Shown here in pieces: positions 9,167-17,637 of a stretch of 64,000 bases of DNA (positions are counted from its first letter, which is position 1; each line of letters begins with the position of its first letter). The position numbers were made by a program, and so were the translations under genes. The DNA is from Bacillota bacterium (GTDB lineage Bacteria; Bacillota; Clostridia; Lachnospirales; Lachnospiraceae). The notes beneath the pieces are model-generated. The model had not been told where the DNA came from. It did no database searches and was given only the letters and a program-made list of their open reading frames with translations. Where the stretch lies: positions 131,406 to 195,405 of the forward strand of contig JAEZLZ010000058.1 in NCBI GenBank assembly GCA_023415055.1, written 5' to 3'.

Positions 9167-9213
9167 AAAAAGCCGCTACACAACCCTAAAGTCATGTAAC
9201 GGCTATTTTCATT
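9167..9213 (-). terminator. Terminator of rpsF-ssb-rpsR
   Basis: On the minus strand AGCCGTTACA pairs with TGTAGCGGCT (one wobble pair) and is followed by TTTTTG. It lies downstream of rpsR and is a diverged copy of the hairpin at 2129-2170, including the loop words ACCC and AAAG-TCATGTAACGGCT. Confidence 0.75.
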
Positions 9214-9282
9214 TCATATTTCATCGTATACAAATCACGTAATACGATTTTCACAATAGCTGGAACCCCAGTAAAACAAGGG

Positions 9283-9374
9283 CTTAATCCATTGTGTAAG
9301 GCATAAGTGCGATTGTCGAGACATATCGCATCAGTATCTTAATCCATTGTGTAAGGCATAAGTGCGATATGTCT
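9283..9374. repeat. Duplicated rpsR 3' end with local inverted repeat
   Basis: A 31-bp stretch at 9338-9368, which is the last ten codons or so of rpsR with its stop, is repeated exactly at 9283-9313, 55 bp downstream of the gene end. Between them AGACATATCGCA (9320-9331) is the perfect inverse of TGCGATATGTCT (9363-9374), which lies inside rpsR. The unit looks like a local template-switch duplication. Confidence 0.9.
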
Positions 9375-9611
9375 TGCACGCTTAACAGCTACGGTTAAAG
9401 CTCTCTGATGCTTTGCGCAGTTGCCGGTGATTCTTCTGGGAAGGATCTTGCCTCTCTCAGATACATATCTCTTTAACTTATTGGTATCCTTATAATCAAT
9501 TCCTGTGTGGTTCTTGTCAGCACAGAATACGCATACTTTCTTTCTTCTGCGTCCGAAGGTTTTTCTCTTCATCGGAGAATCGCCTTTGTCTTCGTTTCTC
9601 TTGAATGCCAT
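9339..9611 (-). CDS. rpsR: 30S ribosomal protein S18
   Basis: 90 residues. The C-terminal core RRITGNCAKHQRALTVAVKRARHIALMPY is diagnostic of S18. It also has CVFC near residue 29, so together with Cys and His of NCAKH it is the zinc-binding (Cys-rich) form. ATG at 9611 follows GGAGG by about nine bases. It is the last gene of rpsF-ssb-rpsR, the normal bacterial order, and partners S6 on the small-subunit platform. Confidence 0.98.
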   Translation of the reverse strand: MAFKRNEDKGDSPMKRKTFGRRRKKVCVFCADKNHTGIDYKDTNKLKRYVSERGKILPRRITGNCAKHQRALTVAVKRARHIALMPYTMD

Positions 9612-9691
9612 GTCATGACCTCCTTATCCGATTTTTCATGCTAGGCGGAATAGCGAACGAATCCGTCTATTTATGATTATTTCTTTAAATT

Positions 9692-10144
9692 TTAGTTGAA
9701 TGGTAATTCTTCGTCAATACCGTCCGGGATGTTCATAAATCCATCCCCCATTGCTGAACTCGGCTCCGGTCTGAACTCTCTGTGGGAGCCTCCCTGCTGG
9801 AAGTCTGAACCACCGCCATTGCCTTTGCTTTCAGCAAATTCAATATCTTCTGCAACAATATCAGTCGTATAAACCTTTTGACCGTCCTTGTTGGTGTAAC
9901 TGCCTGTCTGAATTCTTCCTGCAAGAACCATCTTCATGCCCTGCTTGAAATACTTCTCAACGAACTCTGCCTGCTTGCCAAAGGCAACGCATCCGATAAA
10001 GTCCGCCTCGGAGTTCTCTCCGGGTCTCTTGAAGCGACGATCTACTGCTAAAGTAAATCGTGCTATTGCAGTGGAATTCTCACCCTGGGAATATCTTACC
10101 TCAGGATCTCTAGTTAAACGGCCTATTAATATTGCTTTATTCAT
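9692..10144 (-). CDS. ssb: Single-stranded DNA-binding protein
   Basis: 150 residues. The OB-fold occupies about residues 1-105, opening MNKAILIGRLTRDPEVRYSQ with the typical FTLAVDRRF and DFIGCVAFGKQAEF. A glycine/serine-rich linker leads to the acidic C-terminal tail ending DEELPFN, the peptide that recruits replication and repair partners in SSB proteins (canonical DDDIPF). It binds single-stranded DNA as a tetramer. It sits between rpsF and rpsR as in most Firmicutes. Confidence 0.98.
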   Translation of the reverse strand: MNKAILIGRLTRDPEVRYSQGENSTAIARFTLAVDRRFKRPGENSEADFIGCVAFGKQAEFVEKYFKQGMKMVLAGRIQTGSYTNKDGQKVYTTDIVAEDIEFAESKGNGGGSDFQQGGSHREFRPEPSSAMGDGFMNIPDGIDEELPFN

Positions 10145-10241
10145 AAGTTAAATACCTCCCTTTCGTTTATACGCCTTAGGGTAGTATATCTGCGAGTCGA
10201 ATTAAACACTAATTCGTCATTTACAAACGGAACCGTTTGAA

Positions 10242-10532
10242 TTATTTTGCATCTTTTCTAATGCACAAATATCTGATTACATTTTCCATAATACGAACTC
10301 TCTGCTCGATTTCGTTCGGAACTGTAGAATCAGCGTCGAATTGGATGAAATAGTAGTAGCCTTCCTTCATTTTCTGAATTTCATAAGCTAATCTCTTCTT
10401 TCCCCAGTCATCAACATTAGTTACGTTACCACCGAATCTGGTGATAAGATCTTTTGCAGCTTCTAATGTAGCTAATCTGGATTCATCCTCGATTTTTGCG
10501 TTTACAACTAAGGCTAATTCATATTGATTCAT
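10242..10532 (-). CDS. rpsF: 30S ribosomal protein S6
   Basis: 96 residues, MNQYELALVVNAKIEDE at the start and WGKKRLAYEIQKMKEGYYYF in the middle, both typical of S6. First gene of rpsF-ssb-rpsR with a strong AGAAGGAGGTG ribosome binding site. S6 binds S18 in the small subunit. The leader (10533-10640) shows no clear S6:S18 autoregulatory box by eye. Confidence 0.97.
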   Translation of the reverse strand: MNQYELALVVNAKIEDESRLATLEAAKDLITRFGGNVTNVDDWGKKRLAYEIQKMKEGYYYFIQFDADSTVPNEIEQRVRIMENVIRYLCIRKDAK

Positions 10533-10646
10533 AGTTGTTTAGCACCTCCTTCTGGTCTCTGGCCCTTTTCTAATGTAACCTGACTGACGAAGAATCAACT
10601 CACATTTAAAGAGCAAGGAAATTATAGTATAACATATCACAATTAA

Positions 10647-10660
10647 CTATGATATCATAG
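10647..10660. promoter_or_regulatory. Perfect palindrome upstream of rpsF
   Basis: CTATGATATCATAG is a 14-bp perfect palindrome about 115 bp upstream of the rpsF start, just before A/T-rich TATACT/TATAAT words that may be the promoter. No known factor is recognised. Confidence 0.35.
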
Positions 10661-10726
10661 CTTTGTCCGGTTTTCAACTTATTTTTTTACCAAATATAAA
10701 ATTAATAATATATATTTATCACAAAA

Positions 10727-10751
10727 CAGCCTGCTCTATTCGAACAGGCTG
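10727..10751 (-). terminator. Terminator overlapping the stop of the small membrane protein gene
   Basis: CAGCCTG (10727-10733) pairs with CAGGCTG (10745-10751). The TAG stop codon (10736-10738) is inside the loop, and the minus strand continues into TTTTGTGATAAA. Confidence 0.6.
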
Positions 10752-11257
10752 CTGTAATCAAGTAATCTTTTATTCAATAAAGACAGGATATCCTCCGGCT
10801 CCATATCCTTCGCCAAATCCACCATAATCAGAATTGGCGGAAGGTTTAGGTTCAAGTTACGCTTAATTAACCTTCTCTTTACCACAGAGAACTGTGTAAT
10901 CAAGCTGTCAACATCCTTCGGTATAACCGCAATAGCTCGTTTATTGTATACCTTGACGATCAGGAATTCCTTTATGTCATCAAAGGAGATAAAGCCAAGT
11001 CCCCCCAAGGAAGAACTGTCAATAATCCCTTCGTGGGTAATGGTCAGCAACTTTCTTACCTTCATTGCCTTCACTGCAGTCGCAGTAAAGACAATCAGAA
11101 GCAGGAAGGACGCCATGATCCCCGGTACCCAATAAGCGGATCGATCTCTTTGAATCCCGAATATGGTCATCGCTACGGAGGCAATTAGTAACAGCAGACT
11201 TCCCGTAACCATAACAAACGCCTTATAATTAATTTCTTCAATAATAATATCTCCCAC
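10736..11257 (-). CDS. Small membrane protein with PH-like domain (STM3941-like)
   Basis: 173 residues. Two hydrophobic segments lie near residues 13-33 and 43-63, separated by QRDRSAYW. A soluble C-terminal domain (about 70-173) follows, with LTITHEGIIDSSSLGGLGFISFDDIKEFLI, a pattern seen in STM3941-type proteins with a bacterial pleckstrin-like fold. The role is unknown. It stands alone between rpsF and the divergent GH39 gene. The family name is a recollection from sequence style and could be wrong. Confidence 0.65.
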   Translation of the reverse strand: MGDIIIEEINYKAFVMVTGSLLLLIASVAMTIFGIQRDRSAYWVPGIMASFLLLIVFTATAVKAMKVRKLLTITHEGIIDSSSLGGLGFISFDDIKEFLIVKVYNKRAIAVIPKDVDSLITQFSVVKRRLIKRNLNLNLPPILIMVDLAKDMEPEDILSLLNKRLLDYSSLFE

Positions 11258-11476
11258 TGAGTGCTCCCCCTGACGCTCATACTAAAATCAACCCAATTGT
11301 ATCTGTAATTATAGTTTTTTGCAATACATAATATTGCTATCTATAGAATAGACTTGTATATTTTTTCAAGATGGTTTACCATATTCTTTATATATGTATA
11401 TTCATTGAATTATATACGAACGAGGAAGACATTTATGAATATAACGCAAATATAGGGATACGGAAGGGGTAATATC

Positions 11477-12991
11477 ATGCCAAAAGTACTTAAATTTACT
11501 ATTTCCAAGGATGCCAAGGCTCCTCTTCACAACAATGCTTCCTTTTGTATCGGTACCGGTCGAATGGGACTTGCACTTCAAAAGGCTTACCATGACCAGT
11601 TGCAAATGGTTCAAAAGGATCTTCATTTTTCCCATATCCGCGGACATGGTCTATTCTGCGATGATATGGCAATCTATCAGGTCTATCAAGAAGGCGAGTC
11701 AGAAAAGGTAGAGTATAATTTTACATATCTTGATATGGTTTTTGACGATTATCTTTCCCTCGGCATTAAACCCTTTGTCGAACTTGGTTTTATGCCTTAC
11801 CGGCTGGCAAGCGGTGATCAGACCGTATTCTATTGGAAAGGAAATGTAACTCCGCCCTCAGACTATGAAAAGTGGGCCAACCTGATCAAAGCAACCATCA
11901 CCCATTGGTTTGAGCGCTATGGCCTAGAGGAGGTACTCACCTGGCCCTTTGAGGTATGGAACGAGCCCAATCTCACTGCTTTTTGGAAGGATGCAGATAT
12001 GGCTGAGTATTTTAATCTCTATGAGGTATCTGCTAAGGCTGTCAAAGAGGCCGACTCCAGACTTCGCGTCGGTGGACCGGCGATCTGCGGCGTGGAAGAC
12101 GAACGTTGGTTGAAGGAATTCTTATCCTACTGTCAGGAGCATCACCTTCCCTTAGATTTTGTAACCAGACATGCTTATGCTACCGAGATGCCCGATCATG
12201 ACGGACACTATGCGTACCAGCGTCTGCGTTCACCCAGGGTATTCCTTGATGAGCTTAAGGTAAGCCGCGAGATCATCGACAGTTTTCCGGAGTACCAAGG
12301 GATGGAGATGCATATCACCGAATTCAATACCTCCTATACCCCGCTCAATCCCATCCATGACACAAATTTGAATGCTGCTTATATCGCCAGACTCATCAGT
12401 GAAATGGGAGACACCAGTGCGTCCTATTCTTATTGGACCTTTGGAGATATCTTTGAGGAGGCAGGGGTTGCCTTTACTCCCTTCTCCGGCTGCTTCGGGC
12501 TGATTGCCAATGGTATGATTCGCAAACCTACCTACTGGACCTTCTCCTTCTACGAGAAATTAGCGGGTACAGCAATCGCCAGAGAAGAGAATTTTATCCT
12601 GACCCGAGAAAAGGACGGTTCCCTCCAAGGTATTTTCTGGAACCCGGTGGAGGATGCCACAGAAGATGATGAGTTGGTCCTTGCACTTAGTCTGCCTTTA
12701 GAAAATGGGGATTACGCCGTGATTACAAGGCTGGTGGATGAGACTACCTGCAACCCGCTAAAGACCTGGATGAATCTCGGTTCCCCCTCAAGCCCCTCCA
12801 AGGAACAGCTGGAATTATTGAGAATATCAGATCAGCCTCAGCTTAGGACCGAGAAACGTAGCGTTACACATCAGGAGACGAAGCTAACTCTTACACTCCA
12901 TCGTAATGCGCTTCTATATCTTAGGCTGCAGCCGATCAAGCCCAGCCTTGATCGCGGTTATCAGCCGGAGCGGGTACAGGGAGCCCTATAA
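11477..12991 (+). CDS. Glycoside hydrolase family 39, probable beta-xylosidase
   Basis: 504 residues, matching XynB-type GH39 enzymes. The acid/base is Glu163 in FEVWNEPN and the nucleophile is Glu282 in HITEFNTSY, equivalent to Glu160 and Glu277 of Thermoanaerobacterium XynB. FSHIRGHGLFCDDMAIY near residue 52 is the characteristic N-terminal GH39 block. There is no signal peptide, so it should act in the cytoplasm, removing xylose from imported xylo-oligosaccharides. GAAGGGG lies about nine bases upstream of the ATG. It is monocistronic, with a strong terminator behind it. Confidence 0.93.
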   Translation: MPKVLKFTISKDAKAPLHNNASFCIGTGRMGLALQKAYHDQLQMVQKDLHFSHIRGHGLFCDDMAIYQVYQEGESEKVEYNFTYLDMVFDDYLSLGIKPFVELGFMPYRLASGDQTVFYWKGNVTPPSDYEKWANLIKATITHWFERYGLEEVLTWPFEVWNEPNLTAFWKDADMAEYFNLYEVSAKAVKEADSRLRVGGPAICGVEDERWLKEFLSYCQEHHLPLDFVTRHAYATEMPDHDGHYAYQRLRSPRVFLDELKVSREIIDSFPEYQGMEMHITEFNTSYTPLNPIHDTNLNAAYIARLISEMGDTSASYSYWTFGDIFEEAGVAFTPFSGCFGLIANGMIRKPTYWTFSFYEKLAGTAIAREENFILTREKDGSLQGIFWNPVEDATEDDELVLALSLPLENGDYAVITRLVDETTCNPLKTWMNLGSPSSPSKEQLELLRISDQPQLRTEKRSVTHQETKLTLTLHRNALLYLRLQPIKPSLDRGYQPERVQGAL

Positions 12992-13035
12992 TGGCTACAA
13001 ATACTCGCTTTGAGTATGAATAACTTTCCTTTTTT

Positions 13036-13083
13036 AAAGGAGTCTATGCTGACCGTTTGTTTCTGGTCTTCATAGACTCCTTT
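13036..13083. terminator. Bidirectional terminator between GH39 and MCP genes
   Basis: AAAGGAGTCTATG (13036-13048) pairs perfectly with CATAGACTCCTTT (13071-13083), with T-runs on both sides. It serves the convergent GH39 and MCP genes. Confidence 0.92.
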
Positions 13084-13114
13084 TTAAATCAGAGATGATA
13101 TTAATATACTGATC

Positions 13115-14938
13115 TTAATATTTGCCAAAATCAGAATCATTTAAATTAATCTTGCTTATTTCTGACCTTTCATCTTTCGAATTCAGTACATTACTCGCTG
13201 ACTTTGAATTTTTATTCATACCAAGTAGCTTCATAACCTCAGGGTGGATCTCATCCAGGTCATAGCTTCTTCGGTTTTTACTAATCTTGAATTTACTTAC
13301 TTCCTCCTTCAAAAGCTCAGCCTGACTGGATAATTCCTCGCTGGCTGCCGCACTTTCCTCTGAAGTTGCCGAATTCGTCTGAACCACCTGAGATACCTGC
13401 ATGATTCCCTGATTTATCTGAGCAATTCCCTGCGCTTGTTCATTGGAAGCCACTGCAATATCATTTACCAGATTTGCCACCTTGTCAACCGAGTTAACAA
13501 TCTGATTCAATGCTTGTGCAGTATCTCTGGCCATCTTTGTTCCACTCTCGGATTTCTTAATTGAACTTTCAATCATATCCGTTGTTTCTTTTGATGCATT
13601 CGCAGATCGCGCAGCCAGGTTTCGTACTTCTTCCGCTACTACGGCAAAGCCCTTGCCATGCTGACCGGCTCTTGCTGCTTCTACTGCCGCATTCAATGCA
13701 AGAATATTGGTCTGGAAGGCAATATCATCAATCACCTTGATGATTTTTGAAATATTCGCTGAAGATTCGCTGATTTCCTCCATTGCTTTCAGCATTTCCT
13801 GCATCTGATTGTCTCCTTGCAAAGCATTCTTCTTCGCGTCTTCCGCTAATTCATTTGCCGTATTAGCGTTCTTTGCATTAGTCTCAGTCTGTGACGAGAT
13901 CTCCTCTAAAGAAGCAGTAAGTTCTTCCACAGAGCTTGCCTGCTCTGTCGCTCCATGGGATAATGTGATGCTTGTATCTGAAATCTGCTTTGCACCAACT
14001 GCCACCTGTTCTGCTGCCGATGAAATATTTGATAAAACTTCATTGTTTTTCTGAACCATCTGTAAGAGCTTTTTACCCATTAAGTCATTCTCGGAACGAA
14101 CAGTTACATCTACCGTTAAATCTCCATCTGCAATTAACTCAGCTACCATTGCCTGGTTTCGAATATTTTCAATCATTTTATTAAAGGATGCTGCCAGGCT
14201 TCCTATCTCGTCCTTCGAGCTAATGGTAGCGCTCGTATTAACATCACCAATAGCAAGTAAATCCGCCACATTAACCAGCTTATTTATCGGTTTGCTAATA
14301 ACGTTAGCAATCCACAGACCAAGAGCAACGGATGTGAGCACACCTATTCCGATTATGATAACCATAATCCGGGTAGAATTGTCTGCTAGCATATCATTAC
14401 TTTCTGACCGTTCCTTCGCTTCAATCGAATCCATCTTTACCAGTTCTGATATGCTTTCTCTCAGTGCATCTCCGGTACTGGCAGCATCGTTAGTAATATT
14501 ATCTCTTGCCTCCTCCACTTTTCCCGCTTCGGTCAGTTCGATGCTTTCTTCAACAAATCCCTTATATGTCCCCCACCCCTGTTTAATCTCATCCAGCTTT
14601 GCACTTGCTTCTTTTGAGGGTATGGTAGTTTCATAATTCTGAATTGCGGTATCCACTTCATTGCAATACCCCTTCAGTGATGTAACCGCTTCTTCCACAT
14701 TCTGATTGTCAATTACAGTTATTTTGAGAGAATTATATCGCACCTGCTGATAGAAGGAGGATATTTCTCCAGAGTGCTCTAAGCCCATTGCGTTCTGTTT
14801 AAAAAGCAGTGTATCCGCATCGTTAATTTTATGTATATTGCTAATTCCCAAAATTCCGACTGCTCCTGCAATCGCTGCAACTATGATAAATCCAAGAATC
14901 AACTTATATCTAATTCTTAAGTTCATATACCATTTCAT
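13115..14938 (-). CDS. Methyl-accepting chemotaxis protein
   Basis: 607 residues. TM1 is at about 11-31, followed by a four-helix-bundle extracellular sensor (32-190), TM2 (192-213), a HAMP domain (214-266) and a long coiled-coil signalling domain. The hairpin tip reads DIAFQTNILALNAAVEAARA, the invariant CheA/CheW contact site. The C terminus ends SDFGKY, shared with the MCP at 51.2 kb. It is downstream of cheW by 24 bases and behind the c-di-GMP riboswitch. The ligand is unknown. Confidence 0.94.
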   Translation of the reverse strand: MKWYMNLRIRYKLILGFIIVAAIAGAVGILGISNIHKINDADTLLFKQNAMGLEHSGEISSFYQQVRYNSLKITVIDNQNVEEAVTSLKGYCNEVDTAIQNYETTIPSKEASAKLDEIKQGWGTYKGFVEESIELTEAGKVEEARDNITNDAASTGDALRESISELVKMDSIEAKERSESNDMLADNSTRIMVIIIGIGVLTSVALGLWIANVISKPINKLVNVADLLAIGDVNTSATISSKDEIGSLAASFNKMIENIRNQAMVAELIADGDLTVDVTVRSENDLMGKKLLQMVQKNNEVLSNISSAAEQVAVGAKQISDTSITLSHGATEQASSVEELTASLEEISSQTETNAKNANTANELAEDAKKNALQGDNQMQEMLKAMEEISESSANISKIIKVIDDIAFQTNILALNAAVEAARAGQHGKGFAVVAEEVRNLAARSANASKETTDMIESSIKKSESGTKMARDTAQALNQIVNSVDKVANLVNDIAVASNEQAQGIAQINQGIMQVSQVVQTNSATSEESAAASEELSSQAELLKEEVSKFKISKNRRSYDLDEIHPEVMKLLGMNKNSKSASNVLNSKDERSEISKINLNDSDFGKY

Positions 14939-14962
14939 AGATGTTACCTCTTTTCTAATATA

Positions 14963-15466
14963 TTATATTGTCTCATTCAAGCATTGCAGTTCATCTTCCG
15001 AAAGTAATCTTTCGCAATCCAAAAGTAATATAACCTCATTACCGATCTTACCTATCTTCTTAATATAGCCGTATCCGGTAGTGCGATTTATCCGTGGAGG
15101 ATCTACTACATCCATTACCGGGATGGTCAGCACCTCTGTTACCTTATCTACTATTAATCCGATCGATAGGTCGTTAAGGTCAACTACAATGATACAGGTC
15201 CGATCATTGTAGTCCCTCGCCTCTTTCTTAAATCGAAGTCTAGCATCCATGACCGGTATGATTTTGCCTCGGAGATTAATTATTCCCTTCACATATTCAG
15301 GAAGTTCGGGAACATGAATAATCGCTTGAATACCAATTATCTCAGTAACATATTTGATTTCGATACCATAACATTCATTACCAAGCTGATATGTTAAATA
15401 TCGATCTTTTTGCGTATCTTCTTCCATGTCTTGTAGCTCAATGTCACGATCAACTAGGTTTGTCAT
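14963..15466 (-). CDS. cheW: Chemotaxis adaptor CheW
   Basis: 167 residues covering one CheW domain: YLTYQLGNECYGIEIKYVTEIIG, VPELPEYVKGIINLRGKIIPVMDAR and CIIVVDLNDLSIGLIVDKV. It links MCPs to the kinase CheA. It is a close paralogue of the cheW at 53.1 kb, and each is followed by a similar MCP. The first gene after the c-di-GMP-I riboswitch. Confidence 0.95.
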   Translation of the reverse strand: MTNLVDRDIELQDMEEDTQKDRYLTYQLGNECYGIEIKYVTEIIGIQAIIHVPELPEYVKGIINLRGKIIPVMDARLRFKKEARDYNDRTCIIVVDLNDLSIGLIVDKVTEVLTIPVMDVVDPPRINRTTGYGYIKKIGKIGNEVILLLDCERLLSEDELQCLNETI

Positions 15467-15690
15467 ATTACCCCATCTCTTTCTATTCGTTTGCTGTTCA
15501 TAAATCCTGCTTTATCGATACGCTGGTATAATCTATGATTTTATTTTGCATTAAGGATGTCTCAATGCTTGTATCATAGTTTATTTTATCAATTGTATTT
15601 TGATCCGTCGTCTTTTACACCCTCACCCTCCTCACTCTGATCACATTACCAAATTTCACACTGTTGCAGCCATACTTACTTTCGTTAACT

Positions 15691-15728
15691 ATAAAAATAA
15701 CCCCTATTCATAAAAAGAAAAGGGGTGG
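15691..15728 (-). terminator. Expression-platform terminator of the c-di-GMP riboswitch
   Basis: On the minus strand ACCCCT pairs with AGGGGT around a loop with an extra TTC/GAA pairing, followed by TATTTTTAT. It lies directly 3' of the aptamer and about 230 bases before cheW, as expected for transcription control. Confidence 0.8.
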
Positions 15729-15736
15729 ATTAGATA

Positions 15737-15817
15737 ATACTGCAACTGGCTATCGTAGATGCTTCTGACGACCCTTTAGCTTTGCGTCCTTACCTTTCGA
15801 TAAGTTTGCCTATTTAG
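15737..15817 (-). ncRNA. c-di-GMP-I (GEMM) riboswitch
   Basis: Read on the minus strand the element has all GEMM landmarks in order: AGGCAAAC, CGAAAGG (GAAA tetraloop), GGACGCAAAGC, the tetraloop receptor side AAAGGGTC, and GATAGCCAGTTGCA. It precedes a terminator and the cheW-MCP operon. Binding of the second messenger should switch this chemoreceptor pair. The rest of the 15467-16093 gap holds no gene I can support: 15467-15690 is leader and 15841-16090 is A/T-rich spacer. Confidence 0.93.
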
Positions 15818-16093
15818 TTTGATTTGTTTATTCAATTATATGACATTATTACCTATATTTCAACATAATATCAATTAATGTTTAAATAATATATAACGTT
15901 AGATAAATTTAGACATTATTTGACACATCATAATAATTATCATTGTTTATTGCTGTCTCACTAAATTTCTTATTTGCTTATCAGTAGAAATCGTGCCGGA
16001 TCTCCATCGTTTTGAACCTAATGCAGTTTTAAGATGCTAAGATAAAAATACAGTTCGTTCCATAATTTATTTATTTTATTTTATAAAAAGTAC

Positions 16094-16137
16094 TTTACCT
16101 GTCGTAGTAATTATGTTATACTTTGATTACTACGACA
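16094..16137 (+). promoter_or_regulatory. PadR operon promoter with perfect inverted-repeat operator
   Basis: TTTACC (16094-16099), a 17-bp spacer and TATACT (16117-16122). TGTCGTAGTAAT (16100-16111) and ATTACTACGACA (16126-16137) are perfect 12-bp inverted arms with a 14-bp gap. They bracket the -10 element and the start site. Binding here would block the polymerase; the adjacent PadR regulator is the likely binder. Confidence 0.85.
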
Positions 16138-16200
16138 GATGGAGTAGATTGTAAATGGAACACGTGCCATTTACTTAGTCCAATTCAAGGAGGTACGGAT

Positions 16201-16533
16201 TTGATCAGCAGCGATGTAATCCGGGGATATAATGACACAATTATCCTGTATTTACTCCTCGAAGGAGAGTCATATGGGTATGAGATATCAAAAAATATCA
16301 AGGAGCTTACCGAAGAAAAATATATCATGAAGGAGACTACGCTTTACTCTGCTTTCAACCGTATGGAGGCGAATGGCTACATCGAGGCTTTCTCCGGCGC
16401 TGAGACCTTCGGAAAGCAACGTACCTACTACAGGATAACCCCAAGCGGTTTAGCGTATTACAAAGAAAAATGTGAGGAATGGGAGCTTACTAAGGATGTT
16501 ATTAATCGATTTATTAAGGAGTGGAATGTGTAA
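16201..16533 (+). CDS. PadR family transcriptional regulator
   Basis: 110 residues from a TTG at 16201, chosen because AAGGAGGT lies nine bases upstream and the protein then opens with the family-typical ISSDVIRGYNDTIILYLLLE. A longer in-frame reading from 16123 would start upstream in the operator and lacks a binding site. The winged helix includes GESYGYEISKNI and TLYSAFNRMEANGYI. PadR proteins are small repressors, often autoregulatory. The stop overlaps the next start (TAATG), so the two genes are translationally coupled. Confidence 0.92.
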   Translation: MISSDVIRGYNDTIILYLLLEGESYGYEISKNIKELTEEKYIMKETTLYSAFNRMEANGYIEAFSGAETFGKQRTYYRITPSGLAYYKEKCEEWELTKDVINRFIKEWNV

Positions 16534-17513
16534 TGGAAACAATTAGAGTATATTTGGATAACTTATTTGCAAGTCTGCCTAAGACGACTAAGGTTACCGA
16601 ATTAAAGAATAATATCCTCGCAAATATGGAGGATAAGTATCATGAATTGAAAAATCAAGGAAAAACAGAGAATGAAGCCATCGGCATCGTAATCTCGGAA
16701 TTTGGTAATATTGATGAATTGATCAGCGAGCTTGGAATCTACTCCTATAGTGAAACACCCTCTCAGCCACTGATTACCCCCGAAGAAGCGGAGGAATACC
16801 TGAAGGTGAAAAAAACGATGGGATTGCAGATTGGTATCGGAGTCTTATTATGTATCCTGGCACCGGCATTATTGATCCTGTCTTCTGTATTAGTAGAGAA
16901 TGGTGTGATTTTCCGGAATGTAAACGGAGATTCCGCCTTTATTCCCGGATTAATCACCATGTTTGTGTTAATCGCAATGGCGGTTGGAATTTTCATCTTT
17001 TCCGGGATGAATTTTGAAAGGTATAAGTTCATCGAGGAAGGAGTTCAACTGCCGTTAGGTATGGCAGAAGATCTCATGAGGAGATACGAAACCTTCCGTC
17101 CTACCTTCTACCTCTGCACTATCGTCGGTGTGTGCCTGCTGGTGGTATCTCCCGTTACACTGTTTGTGGCTTCCATGATCAGTGAAAATGCAGAGGAGTA
17201 CGGTGTTGTAGTTCTTCTCGGTATCGTGTCCATCGCGGTATTCCTCTTTATCAGTTCCGGCACAGTCAAAGAGAGCTTTGAGAAGCTTCTGCAAATCGGT
17301 GACAGTGCACCGAAGAAAAAGAAAGAGGATAAAGTCATCAGCGCAGTCGCTGCCTGTGTATGGCCTCTTGCAGTAGCTGTATTTCTGTTCTGCGGATTTG
17401 TCTATAATCTGTGGTATATCGCCTGGGTGGTATTCCCCATTACCGGCATCTTATTCGGAATGTTTTCTGCGGTTTACAGTATCGTCTCCGATAAAGATGG
17501 TAAATACAAGTAA
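16533..17513 (+). CDS. Membrane protein with N-terminal permease-prefix-like domain, PadR partner
   Basis: 326 residues from the ATG at 16533, which overlaps the PadR stop and has AAGGAG about eleven bases upstream. The first 75 residues form a soluble helical domain (YHELKNQGKTENEAIGIVISEFGN) typical of the permease prefix/DUF1700-like modules coupled to PadR genes. Six or so hydrophobic segments follow in pairs. Such proteins often modulate envelope stress responses together with PadR, but the specific role here is unknown. Confidence 0.8.
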   Translation: METIRVYLDNLFASLPKTTKVTELKNNILANMEDKYHELKNQGKTENEAIGIVISEFGNIDELISELGIYSYSETPSQPLITPEEAEEYLKVKKTMGLQIGIGVLLCILAPALLILSSVLVENGVIFRNVNGDSAFIPGLITMFVLIAMAVGIFIFSGMNFERYKFIEEGVQLPLGMAEDLMRRYETFRPTFYLCTIVGVCLLVVSPVTLFVASMISENAEEYGVVVLLGIVSIAVFLFISSGTVKESFEKLLQIGDSAPKKKKEDKVISAVAACVWPLAVAVFLFCGFVYNLWYIAWVVFPITGILFGMFSAVYSIVSDKDGKYK

Positions 17514-17518
17514 AAATA

Positions 17519-17597
17519 AAGCACTCATTGTAGTCTGCATGCTGTTCGATGGTCTCAGATCTTCTTTGCTAAGCAGACTCCATGAGTGCTTTTTATT
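17519..17597 (+). terminator. Terminator after the PadR operon
   Basis: AAAGCACTCAT (from 17519) pairs with ATGAGTGCTTT, and inner AGTCTGC pairs with GCAGACT, followed by TTTTT ending near 17594. A long loop separates the arms. Confidence 0.8.
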
Positions 17598-17637
17598 ACT
17601 TGATTTATGTAAAATCTACCGTATTTATTCTCTCCAC

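Noticed and set aside
14223..14636. Plus-strand frame of 137 codons
   Set aside because: It is antisense to the MCP sensor/HAMP region, which is clearly coding on the minus strand.
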